Positions 34,324 through 42,221 of a stretch of DNA of 64,000 nucleotides are shown here, one piece after another. The notes under the pieces were generated by a model. It was not told where the DNA came from. It worked only from the letters and a program-made list of their open reading frames with translations, and searched no databases. Position 1 is the first letter of the stretch, and the number at the start of each line of letters is the position of its first letter. The translations under genes were made by a program, and so were the position numbers. The DNA is from Paenibacillus pabuli (GTDB taxonomy: Bacteria > Bacillota > Bacilli > Paenibacillales > Paenibacillaceae), in NCBI RefSeq assembly GCF_023101145.1, contig NZ_CP073714.1:4712001-4776000 (forward strand). Direction: 5' to 3'.

Positions 34324-35532
34324 ATGAGAAGAATTTTCGCTTTAAGCTGTGGTTTCTATCTGTTAATCGGCATAACCAGCGTAGTACTCGGTGCACTTTT
34401 ACCTGTTTTGTTGACACATTATGAGCGAGGATATAGTGATGGCGGATTTTTGTTATTTTTGCAGTTCATCGGTTTTCTTGTCGGGGTGCTCGTTGCTCCT
34501 TTCATGACTGCCCGCATCGGCAGAAAACCCATGTTAACCATTGCACTGATCTGTATTGTGGCTGCCTATACCGTTCTGGGTTTCTTGCCCTCCTGGACAG
34601 TTGTTCTGCTTCTAACCATTATTGTCGGGTTTGGATCAGGCATCATTGAGCCCTCTGTTGGTGCGTTTACGATAGAATTTACGGAAAATCAGAAAGCCGT
34701 CGCAATGTCCAAGCTTGATGTGTTCTTCGCTCTTGGAGCACTTCTCATTCCGGCTGTCGCTGCCTTATACATTTGGCTGGATCTTTGGCATCTTACGTTT
34801 TATACCGTTTCCGCGTTATCCCTTATTCTCATGCTGTTATGGGTAACCATGCCCACCTCCGCTGCTTCTTATCTGAAACAAGCTGGTGAGAACACCCTTG
34901 GCCATGCATCGGGCAGATCCCAGTATTCCAGAAAACATCTGGGACTGCTCACAATCTTCGTCATCTTTTTCTTCGTTTACATGGGTCTCGAGTTAGGCCT
35001 AATGAACTTCTTGCCTTCCATTCTGGTCGAACGATTGCAGTTACAGGAATCTGTCGCTTCACTCAGCGTCTCCATTCTATGGATTGCCATGATTATTGGT
35101 CGTCTTTTCTCCGGAAAAATTGCGGAGTCCGTCAACTACATGCCTTTCCTGATCTGGAGTACGGTAGGTACACTTCTGTTCGCGGTTGCCATGGTGTTCG
35201 TAACAGGCCAATGGGCAACATATCTGCTAATCTTTGGAACCGGATTATTTATGTCAGGTCTGTTCTGTATCGCATTGGTCTATGCCAACATTCTGATTCC
35301 GGGCATGACTGAACGTACTACCAGTATCCTGATTGCCTCGGGCGGTATTGGTGGCGCCATCCTGCAGTATGTAACCGGATGGAGCATGAGTGCGTGGCCT
35401 GTAGTGAACACGATCTGGATTTTGGCAGGATTCTGTCTGATTCTGCTCCTCACTCTCGTTCTATCTCATCTCTGGAATGTAAGGAACAGCACTGTAAGTG
35501 GAACTCTCGCACATCAAAGTAAAGAGATTTAA
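34324..35532 (+). CDS. MFS transporter, fucose-permease/YfkF-like
   Basis: A 402-residue, 12-helix major facilitator. It starts MRRIFALSCGFYLLIGITSV behind AGGAGG; the open frame upstream lacks a ribosome binding site. The loop 2–3 signature is ARIGRKPML and a second half-signature is GRLFSGKIAESVNYMP. Helix 1 (SVVLGALLPVLLTHY) recalls sugar/FucP-like members such as those linked to aminosugar antibiotic clusters. It is the first gene of the transporter – aminotransferase – dehydrogenase – phosphatase set and is the likely exporter or importer for its product or precursor. Confidence 0.85.
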   Translation: MRRIFALSCGFYLLIGITSVVLGALLPVLLTHYERGYSDGGFLLFLQFIGFLVGVLVAPFMTARIGRKPMLTIALICIVAAYTVLGFLPSWTVVLLLTIIVGFGSGIIEPSVGAFTIEFTENQKAVAMSKLDVFFALGALLIPAVAALYIWLDLWHLTFYTVSALSLILMLLWVTMPTSAASYLKQAGENTLGHASGRSQYSRKHLGLLTIFVIFFFVYMGLELGLMNFLPSILVERLQLQESVASLSVSILWIAMIIGRLFSGKIAESVNYMPFLIWSTVGTLLFAVAMVFVTGQWATYLLIFGTGLFMSGLFCIALVYANILIPGMTERTTSILIASGGIGGAILQYVTGWSMSAWPVVNTIWILAGFCLILLLTLVLSHLWNVRNSTVSGTLAHQSKEI

Positions 35533-35621
35533 ACGCTGCTTCTTGAGAGGGGTGATGCCTGTGTAATCCGGAATTATTGATCTTCATCAGGCCAGAACAT
35601 TACATTTATGGAGGGAATCAT

Positions 35622-36860
35622 ATGCAAACCTTAACCAAAAACCGTTTCAGAACCGGACAAGGGATTAAGTTGATTGACGATGCAGGCGTTGAATATCTGG
35701 ATGGTGTATCTGGTACATTCAATCTGTCACTGGGATACAATCACCCGCATGTCGTGAGCAAAATTCAGGAACAAGTCGGCAATCTGACGCATATGTCTTC
35801 CTCCTTCACAGAACCGTATGTGGATGAAGTGCTCGATCATCTGATTGAATATGCTCCAAACGACATTAATGCCGGATGGATGCGCGATATTACGGGCTCA
35901 ACTGCCAATGAATGTGCCACCAAAATTGCACAAAAATACACGCAATCCACAGACATTATCAGCCTGTATCTGTCCCATCATGGGCAGACCCAATTTGCAA
36001 CAGGGATTTCGGGAAATGCCTTCCGGCGGAAACGGTTTCCGAATTCGGCTGTTGCCAACTCCGTTCATGTACCTGCACCATACTGCTATCGCTGCCCATT
36101 CAAATCTTCAAGCGGAGACTGCGGATATCAATGTGTTGAAGCAATCTCTGATGCCATAGAATATGCAAGCTCGGGGTCAGTCGCCTGCATGATTATTGAA
36201 CCAATCCTCGGCAATGGCGGCAATATCATTCCTCCTGCAGGTTATTTCAAGCGCCTGCGCAAGCTGTGTGATGAGTACAACATCATTCTTATTGCCGACG
36301 AAGTACAGACGGGAATCGGACGCACCGGATACATGTTCGCTAGCGAACTATTCGATATCCAGCCTGATATGATTACCCTTGCCAAAGGTCTCGGAGGAAT
36401 CGGTGTACCTGTTGCTGCGGTATTGATGCAGTCCCGATTGAATGTCCTGGAAAAGCATGAACATTCCTTCACCTCAGGAAGCAACCTGATCTCCGTGACC
36501 GCTGCCAAATCTACCCTGGAGGTTGTATCCGAACCCGGATTCCTCGATGACGTGAAACGCAAAGGTGAAATTTTAGGTGGATTGCTGCAGGATTTGGCCA
36601 TGAAATATCCAAGCATCGGTGAAGCTCGTGGAGTCGGGTTGATGTGGGGATTAGAAATGGTCGGTGACAATAATGAACCGGATACGGATAAAACAAACGC
36701 CATTATTGACCGTGCTTTCACGGATGAGCATCTGATTTTAAGAGGATCACGTTATGGCTTCGGGAACGTAGTTAAGGTCAGACCATCGCTTACCACAACA
36801 GAAGATGAGTTGGTTGAAATTGTAGAGCGTCTCGATTCGGTACTTGCCAGCGTTCATTAA
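35622..36860 (+). CDS. Class III PLP-dependent aminotransferase (GabT1-like candidate)
   Basis: A 412-residue fold-type I aminotransferase starting MQTLTKNRFRTGQG behind GGAGGG. Visible elements are GSTANECATKIAQ (PLP phosphate loop), SHHGQT, ADEVQTGIGRTG with the cofactor Asp at about 226, and the Schiff-base Lys at about 255 in TLAKGLGGIGVP. A Cys-rich insert (APYCYRCPF… CGYQC, Cys 155, 158, 167, 171) occurs in a subgroup of class III enzymes. Followed by a zinc dehydrogenase and a HAD phosphatase, it fits the transaminase that starts azasugar biosynthesis from a sugar phosphate; a general omega-amino acid role is the alternative. Confidence 0.85.
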   Translation: MQTLTKNRFRTGQGIKLIDDAGVEYLDGVSGTFNLSLGYNHPHVVSKIQEQVGNLTHMSSSFTEPYVDEVLDHLIEYAPNDINAGWMRDITGSTANECATKIAQKYTQSTDIISLYLSHHGQTQFATGISGNAFRRKRFPNSAVANSVHVPAPYCYRCPFKSSSGDCGYQCVEAISDAIEYASSGSVACMIIEPILGNGGNIIPPAGYFKRLRKLCDEYNIILIADEVQTGIGRTGYMFASELFDIQPDMITLAKGLGGIGVPVAAVLMQSRLNVLEKHEHSFTSGSNLISVTAAKSTLEVVSEPGFLDDVKRKGEILGGLLQDLAMKYPSIGEARGVGLMWGLEMVGDNNEPDTDKTNAIIDRAFTDEHLILRGSRYGFGNVVKVRPSLTTTEDELVEIVERLDSVLASVH

Positions 36861-36863
36861 TAC

Positions 36864-37069
36864 GTAATTCTAATTACACTCGGACACTACGCTAACAGAA
36901 CAACCTTTCGATCGCTGTTATCCCCAGATTTTTTTGATTCCCTTTTTCAGGGGAAAATCCGGTGATAGCGTATGCTTCCGAAGCAGCTTTCTTTCAGAAA
37001 GCTTTGAGGCGAACGCTCCGCTTCTCCATGTTTGTTCTGTTCTCTTCGTTATCGTGTAATCTGAATTAC
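36864..37069. repeat. 206-bp element with terminal inverted repeats (MITE-like or structured RNA)
   Basis: It starts 4 bp after the aminotransferase stop and ends just before the dehydrogenase ribosome binding site. Terminal arms 36864–36879 and 37054–37069 are complementary at 14 of 16 positions. A second perfect 10-bp pair lies inside (36894–36903 AACAGAACAA with 37032–37041). Further hairpins follow: CGCTGTTATCC/GGTGATAGCG, AGCGT/ACGCT and AGCTTTC/GAAAGCT. No coding frame is supported and no target duplication is obvious. Confidence 0.6.
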
Positions 37070-37098
37070 ATTTCATATAATTATAAGGAGGTTTACAC

Positions 37099-38148
37099 AT
37101 GTTAGCATTGGTATACAAATCGGCTTGGGATGTAGCGCTTGAGGAACGGCCTGTTCCGGAAATCGCGAGAGATAATCAGGTGTTGGTTCGAATCCGGGCA
37201 ACGGGTGTGTGTGGTACCGACCTTGGTATTGTCAGCGGAAAATATCATGCGGTTCCTTCCGTCATTCTTGGTCATGAGTCTGCCGGGGAAGTCATTGCTA
37301 CCGGCTCTGCTGTATCAACACTGCAGCCGGGCGATAGGGTTGTCATTGATCCAACATACTACTGCGGACAATGTGACATGTGCAGAACAGGCAGACAAAA
37401 TCACTGCACACATAAGTCGGTTACAGAGACAGGTGTGAGTGCTGACGGTACATTTACGGATTATTATGTAACCGAGGATCGTTTTTTGTATAAATTGAAG
37501 GACCATGTGAGCTATGAGGAAGCGACACTGACTGAACCTCTGAGCTGCATGCTTACAGGTATTAATCAGATCCATCTGCTGCCGAATTTTAGAACAATTA
37601 TCCTCGGCGCAGGTCCGATTGGTATTCTATACAGCTATGCCCTCGCTTCCAAAGGTGTCACGGGCTGTCTCGTCGACATCTCCGAAGAACGCCTGGCCAT
37701 TGCAGGTTCGATTGCACCGGACCGTTGGGAGGTTCATTCATCCTTTGAAAATGCGATAGAATCGCTGGCACCTACAACCAATCAGGTTGATATGATTGTG
37801 GATACGACAGGTGTTGTGGGCACACAAGTGCTTTCGCAGATCGCCAGCGGCGGTTATCTCATGCTGGTTGGTCTGAGAGATGGAAACACTTCTTTCAATC
37901 CCAAGGAAGTTGTGGACCGCAGTCTGAAAATCATTGGCTCCATCGACTCCCTGGGTACTTTCGCAACAGCACATTACATGATTGAGCAACAGATTATTCC
38001 TGCGAAAAAAATCATCACCCATTCTTTTCCGTTAGAGGATTATGAAGAAGCGTTCCGGACGCTCGGCTGTGATATTCAGGGACGTACACTTCAGGCTTCT
38101 TCACATGCCATCAAAGTGGTGCTGCAATCCAGCGGATCCAGTATCTAA
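37099..38148 (+). CDS. Zinc-dependent medium-chain dehydrogenase (GutB/sorbitol type)
   Basis: NAD(P)-dependent alcohol/polyol dehydrogenase of 349 residues. The catalytic zinc site is Cys38 (GVCGTDLG) with His59-Glu60 (GHES). The structural zinc Cys set is 89, 92, 95 and 103 (CGQCDMCRTGRQNHC). The nucleotide-binding motif is ILGAGPIG (about 167–174). The overall pattern is that of sorbitol/threonine dehydrogenases. In the azasugar model it would oxidise the C6 hydroxyl of an amino-polyol, causing ring closure. AAGGAGG precedes the ATG. It follows the 206-bp element in the same orientation as the aminotransferase. Confidence 0.9.
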   Translation: MLALVYKSAWDVALEERPVPEIARDNQVLVRIRATGVCGTDLGIVSGKYHAVPSVILGHESAGEVIATGSAVSTLQPGDRVVIDPTYYCGQCDMCRTGRQNHCTHKSVTETGVSADGTFTDYYVTEDRFLYKLKDHVSYEEATLTEPLSCMLTGINQIHLLPNFRTIILGAGPIGILYSYALASKGVTGCLVDISEERLAIAGSIAPDRWEVHSSFENAIESLAPTTNQVDMIVDTTGVVGTQVLSQIASGGYLMLVGLRDGNTSFNPKEVVDRSLKIIGSIDSLGTFATAHYMIEQQIIPAKKIITHSFPLEDYEEAFRTLGCDIQGRTLQASSHAIKVVLQSSGSSI

Positions 38149-38219
38149 AGTAGCAAGTTAACCTTGATTGAGATAAATTAGAGATAAATGCTTACAGAAT
38201 CCTGGAGGAGGAATACAAC

Positions 38220-38957
38220 ATGGTAGCAAACAAGGTGTTTGACGGGCTGGGAGAGTCGAAGGTTGACAGCATTCAGGCGGTCATTTTTGACATGGATGGC
38301 GTACTGATTGACAGCGAACCGATTTATTTCGAGATTGAGCGCAGCTCTTTTGCCCATTTTGGCGCAAAGATGACGGAGGAAGAACATCACACCTATGTTG
38401 GAGTTACGCTGGAATCGATGTGGCGGCAAGTGTTGGACAAGCACCAGTTGACGGTTACCGTGGAAGAAGCCCTCGCCTACCATCAACATAATGTGATGCA
38501 GACGATGCTGGCTCACCCGAAGCTGACGGCCATGCCTTCCGTAGAACGCTGGTTAAGCTGGCTGCATGAGCAGCACATTCCGATCGCCGTTGCTTCTTCT
38601 TCTCCACGTGCACTGATCGATCTGATCATGGACAAGACTGGTCTTGGGAAATACTTTGAGATCCGAATGACAGGTGAGGAAGTTACAAACGGCAAACCGG
38701 CTCCGGATATTTTCCTGGCTACAGCTGAAATGATTGGAGCATCCCCTTCGAACTGTCTTGTCATTGAGGATTCGCGCAATGGCGTTCAGGCCGCCAAAAG
38801 TGCAGGCATGCGCTGCATCGGATACCGCAATCCGGGATCAGGTGACCAGGACTTATCCAAAGCCGATCTTCAGATTTCCAGTTACGATGAGTTATGGACG
38901 CTGAAAGATACTCTTCCGTTGGAAGGCAGATCGCCAAGCTTGTCGGAAACAAACTAA
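38220..38957 (+). CDS. HAD superfamily phosphatase, beta-phosphoglucomutase-like
   Basis: A 245-residue HAD enzyme with the nucleophile motif FDMDGVLIDSEP (Asp 24 and Asp 26), a helical cap (about 38–105), motif II VASSSPRALI, the Lys in NGKPAPDIFL and the acidic motif VIEDSRNGVQAAKSAG. This is the sugar-phosphatase/phosphoglucomutase subgroup. In context it could dephosphorylate the amino-sugar phosphate made by the neighbouring aminotransferase. The ATG follows GGAGGAGG. It is the last gene of the set and a terminator follows. Confidence 0.92.
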   Translation: MVANKVFDGLGESKVDSIQAVIFDMDGVLIDSEPIYFEIERSSFAHFGAKMTEEEHHTYVGVTLESMWRQVLDKHQLTVTVEEALAYHQHNVMQTMLAHPKLTAMPSVERWLSWLHEQHIPIAVASSSPRALIDLIMDKTGLGKYFEIRMTGEEVTNGKPAPDIFLATAEMIGASPSNCLVIEDSRNGVQAAKSAGMRCIGYRNPGSGDQDLSKADLQISSYDELWTLKDTLPLEGRSPSLSETN

Positions 38958-38970
38958 GACGAAAATAAAC

Positions 38971-39018
38971 AACCCAAATGGCTTCAATTCCTTAGAATTG
39001 GAGCCGTTTGGGTTTTGC
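38971..39018 (+). terminator. Terminator between HAD gene and yjfB
   Basis: An almost perfect 20-bp stem (AACCCAAATGGCTTCAATTC with its complement, loop CTTA) is followed by TTTTG on the plus strand. Confidence 0.85.
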
Positions 39019-39059
39019 TTGCTGCAAATTTAACGCGAGAACGCAAACTCAAAAATCGT

Positions 39060-39242
39060 CTAGACCGAAATATCCAGACTTCCACCCAGATTAGGATGAG
39101 GAGCCGGAACCGACTTTAACATTTCTGTTAGCTGCTGACCTTGCTGCTCTGCCATGTCTTTCGACATGGACATGACTTGCAAGCTTGCAGACTGCGCCAC
39201 TGAGACTTGACTCATAGCCATTGATAATGCTGCAATATCCAT
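39060..39242 (-). CDS. yjfB: YjfB family putative motility protein
   Basis: A 60-residue protein starting MDIAALSMAMSQVSVAQSAS, the usual YjfB N-terminus, and ending with a short Pro/Gly/His segment (PAPHPNLGGSLDISV). The ATG at 39242 is eight bases from AAAGGAG; a GTG three codons earlier overlaps that site. The family is annotated as putative motility protein and its exact job is unknown. A sigma-D-like promoter lies 46 bp upstream of the start codon, consistent with the motility regulon. Confidence 0.85.
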   Translation of the reverse strand: MDIAALSMAMSQVSVAQSASLQVMSMSKDMAEQQGQQLTEMLKSVPAPHPNLGGSLDISV

Positions 39243-39287
39243 GTCCTGCACTCCTTTCGTTTTCTGGTCAATAGGCGTACTTATTTT

Positions 39288-39315
39288 ATATCGGCCAGAT
39301 GGGAGAAAATATGTA
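39288..39315 (-). promoter_or_regulatory. Sigma-D (flagellar) type promoter for yjfB
   Basis: On the minus strand the -10 GCCGATAT (39288–39295) is a perfect match to the sigma-D consensus. TACA (39312–39315) lies 16 bp upstream and matches the TAAA -35 at three of four bases. Confidence 0.75.
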
Positions 39316-39381
39316 ATTCTCGTTGATGAAAACCGTGATATTGCTCATTTATAAGATACTAACATTAACTTATTACGTTCT

Positions 39382-40338
39382 TTATGTTGACATCTTATCG
39401 TCCTTTGATTTTTCCCATAAAAACTCGGAACTGAAAATAAATCTAACTTTTTGAGTGAAATTTGAAAACCTTGGGTAGTCAAAAATAGTATATTTCTCTT
39501 TATATATATATTCTTTTGTTAACTTACAAAAATATACTCCGGTTTCAGGAACATAATCTTTCGCCTTGTATCTTCTCCTTTTTCTCCCTAATTTATTATT
39601 TAGAAACTCAATTGTTTTACCAAATAAATTAACAATGAAGTGAAGTGATGTTAGTAGTACTATAAATAAATAAATAAAATAAAATCCATCTACATAAACA
39701 TTTCCCATGAAGTTATAATTCTCTTTTATCCAGGCTAGGTAGAAAATTATTACCACAAATAACCAAGCTGGTAAACTAATAAAAAAGAATATTATCGTTA
39801 TCCTGTTTTTAATTATTTCTAATGCTGATTTGCCAATTTTAATTTTGTATTTATTGAAGCTAGATTCATTATATGATTTAAGTTCCTTAAATTCTTTTTC
39901 CAAGTCTCGTTGAATCTTGTTTCTTAAATTTGATAAATCTTTCACTTTTTCTTTATTTTGATTATCACCTAATACTGAAGTTAATGAAGTATTATTAGTG
40001 AACTCATACTTTAGTAATTTCTTAAGAGTAACTTCTTTTTCAAGTAAGTTCATAAAATCCTCAAATAGCGAAATAGAAAGTAAGTATCCATATCTCTCCA
40101 ACAATGCTTCAATATCGGTATCTATGAAATATTTCTGAGATGCTAAGTTTTTAGTTTTTTTTATTAGAGGATTATAAATTTTTTCTAATTTATCAGTAAT
40201 ACTTTTTTGAAAATTATTATTTTCTTCATATCTGCCTCTACTCAAGTTTAAAAATAGATTAGTGATAAAGGTCATTACTCCTATCCCTGTTGCTATTATT
40301 GCAGAAAGCACTGCTGCATTTTTCATTATAAAATCCAT
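39382..40338 (-). CDS. AT-rich orphan membrane protein, unknown function
   Basis: A 318-residue protein not recognised as any family. Three membrane segments are visible: residues 6–30, 180–204 (TIIFFFISLPAWLFVVIIFY) and 218–240. Between the first two lies a Lys/Glu/Asn-rich helical region (40–175) with likely coiled coils. A very basic patch GRKRRRYKAK (251–260) follows the last helix, then an aromatic-rich cytoplasmic tail. Base composition is far more AT-rich than any neighbour, with codons such as AAT, TTT and TTA dominating, which suggests recent transfer. GGAGATATATAA precedes the ATG. No partner gene is present. Confidence 0.7.
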   Translation of the reverse strand: MDFIMKNAAVLSAIIATGIGVMTFITNLFLNLSRGRYEENNNFQKSITDKLEKIYNPLIKKTKNLASQKYFIDTDIEALLERYGYLLSISLFEDFMNLLEKEVTLKKLLKYEFTNNTSLTSVLGDNQNKEKVKDLSNLRNKIQRDLEKEFKELKSYNESSFNKYKIKIGKSALEIIKNRITIIFFFISLPAWLFVVIIFYLAWIKENYNFMGNVYVDGFYFIYLFIVLLTSLHFIVNLFGKTIEFLNNKLGRKRRRYKAKDYVPETGVYFCKLTKEYIYKEKYTIFDYPRFSNFTQKVRFIFSSEFLWEKSKDDKMST

Positions 40339-40515
40339 TTATATATCTCCAATTCTTATTTAATAGCATAAATCACATCTTAGAGATAATCTCTTAATTT
40401 ATGGGAGTCAGGGTATATGTGGTTGAAATTTATAATCTTTATTATCCTTAAGGATACAAACCTCGGATCCCCAACTTCAATTTGGACTTATCTCAAATAT
40501 TCTGTTCATTCCGAT

Positions 40516-41385
40516 TCAGAATAATGAAACCTCAATCAATCCGTATTTCACAAAACTGTGGTACAAACCATCTTCTTCAACAGTTCCAGTTATATCATCT
40601 GCAATGGCTTTGAGACCTGGCTTGGCATTGCCCATCGCAACTCCTACAGCACAATACTCCAGCATCTCAGCATCATTCATGCCGTCCCCAATGGCGAGTG
40701 TATCTTCACGTGACATATCCAGGTGCTCCAACAGATCCGCTATAGCAATAGCTTTATGAATGCCCGGGATCATCAGTTCACCGCTTCCTTCTCCGAAGAT
40801 GGGCACTGTGCACTGAATGACTTCGAATTTGCCTTCGAACTCCTGCTTGATTCGATCGAATGGAATCGTGGAGCTTTCCAGAAAACAAACTTTGTTCACG
40901 TCGTCCTTGTATAAATCGGCTTCACCATACGTCAAACCGGCAATAAACGGATGCGGCTTTTGTTCTTTTTTCGCTCTGGCATTAGGATCATTCTCCACAT
41001 CACCATAGATGCGACGTTCCAGGTGAGGTTGAAGATTGGCGCTGGCGTACAAGGCCGAATTGGATTCCAGGTAGAAGTCAATCTGGTGTTCATTGAAGAA
41101 ATCGACCATATGCCGTACATCTTCTGCCGTTACCCTTTTGTGATACAGCACATCCTGACCGAATTCAATATATCCACCACCGGCACCGATCAGACCGTCA
41201 AATCCTACGTCCCATATAGAATCGTAGATTTCCGCCTTCGATCGTCCTGTACATAAATAAAGCAAATGTCCATTTTCACGTGCCTGTTTGCACGCCTGTT
41301 GTGCAGACAACGGAATATTACCGTCATCATCTACCAATGTGCCATCAATATCTATAAAAACAATCTTTCGATTCGTTGTACTCAT
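40516..41385 (-). CDS. Cof-type HAD hydrolase
   Basis: A 289-residue HAD-IIB phosphatase starting MSTTNRKIVFIDIDGTLVDD behind GGGGG; an upstream start would skip that site. Motif I is FIDIDGTLVDDDG, motif II YLCTGRS, and the C-terminal acidic motif is AIGDGMNDAEMLEYCAVGVAMGNA. The large C2-type cap lies between. Such enzymes dephosphorylate sugar phosphates or flavin/nucleotide intermediates; the specific substrate cannot be told. It is flanked by short AT-rich gaps and stands alone. Confidence 0.92.
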   Translation of the reverse strand: MSTTNRKIVFIDIDGTLVDDDGNIPLSAQQACKQARENGHLLYLCTGRSKAEIYDSIWDVGFDGLIGAGGGYIEFGQDVLYHKRVTAEDVRHMVDFFNEHQIDFYLESNSALYASANLQPHLERRIYGDVENDPNARAKKEQKPHPFIAGLTYGEADLYKDDVNKVCFLESSTIPFDRIKQEFEGKFEVIQCTVPIFGEGSGELMIPGIHKAIAIADLLEHLDMSREDTLAIGDGMNDAEMLEYCAVGVAMGNAKPGLKAIADDITGTVEEDGLYHSFVKYGLIEVSLF

Positions 41386-41475
41386 CTCGTATCCCCCATT
41401 TAAGTAATCCAAACGCATCACGCTATATTCCCTTCGGTATCCGCAGGTCGTACATCAACGTAATCATATTCATGA

Positions 41476-42069
41476 TTACTTATTTTGCAGCAATTTGTCC
41501 ATATGCACCGTCTGCCAATCATCCTCTTGCTCCACTACAACCACATATCCCTGACGTTTCCAGAAATCCACAGCTCCAGGCAAAAAACGATGTGTATGCA
41601 AATACAACGTTGTATAGTGCATTTCGGCCACCACGTTCTCCAGCTCTCGTACGAGTAGTGAACCGATGCCGTATCTACGATATTTTGAATCCACATAACA
41701 TTTCACAATTTCAGCTGCAGACTGCTCCGGATATTTTCCAGCCAAAGCTTCGATGCGTCCATCATACGGCAGGATACCAATAGAACCCACAATTCGATTG
41801 TCTTCCATGACTGCAATAAGAAAGATGGCATCGGCTGAATCCAGATAATGTTCTCTAAATTGCTCCAAGTCAGCAGGTAATTCTCCATGATCCAGCATGG
41901 GAAATACCTCTTTTCGGACACGCATGGCAAAATCAATTGCATCATTCATTTGGTGCTCTTGAATAGCCATCACTCTCGGTACGGCCTGAAGATGTGTCAC
42001 AAAATCCACATTCCTTATCCTTAGATTTGAGCCCGCTTTCAGCTCCGTATACAAACCCAAATTAAGCAT
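41476..42069 (-). CDS. GNAT family N-acetyltransferase
   Basis: A protein of up to 197 residues with the acetyl-CoA loop YRRYGIGSLLVRELE, the preceding strand EIVKCYVDSKY and the C-terminal LYLHTHRFLPGAVDFWKRQGYVVV. The motif order is that of GNAT enzymes acting on amines or amino acids. The start is uncertain: neither the ATG at 42069 nor the one at 41970 has a strong ribosome binding site, and the first 33 residues show no conserved feature. It stands alone, divergent from the subtilase gene. Confidence 0.85.
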   Translation of the reverse strand: MLNLGLYTELKAGSNLRIRNVDFVTHLQAVPRVMAIQEHQMNDAIDFAMRVRKEVFPMLDHGELPADLEQFREHYLDSADAIFLIAVMEDNRIVGSIGILPYDGRIEALAGKYPEQSAAEIVKCYVDSKYRRYGIGSLLVRELENVVAEMHYTTLYLHTHRFLPGAVDFWKRQGYVVVVEQEDDWQTVHMDKLLQNK

Positions 42070-42221
42070 ACGTTCGCTCTCTGCCTACAATTCTATCGAA
42101 TTAATCCCTTTCTATCAATCTATCTAAACTCCTAACCAAAATAGAAGAAAGCCCGCGCGATTTGATAGGGATCGCATACTATAACGCGTGTCATTAATCA
42201 AATTTTAAGGGGGACGAACAT

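Noticed and set aside
36918..37118. 66-codon minus-strand frame between the aminotransferase and dehydrogenase genes
   Set aside because: It lies in the inverted-repeat element, runs into the dehydrogenase start region on the opposite strand and has no ribosome binding site.
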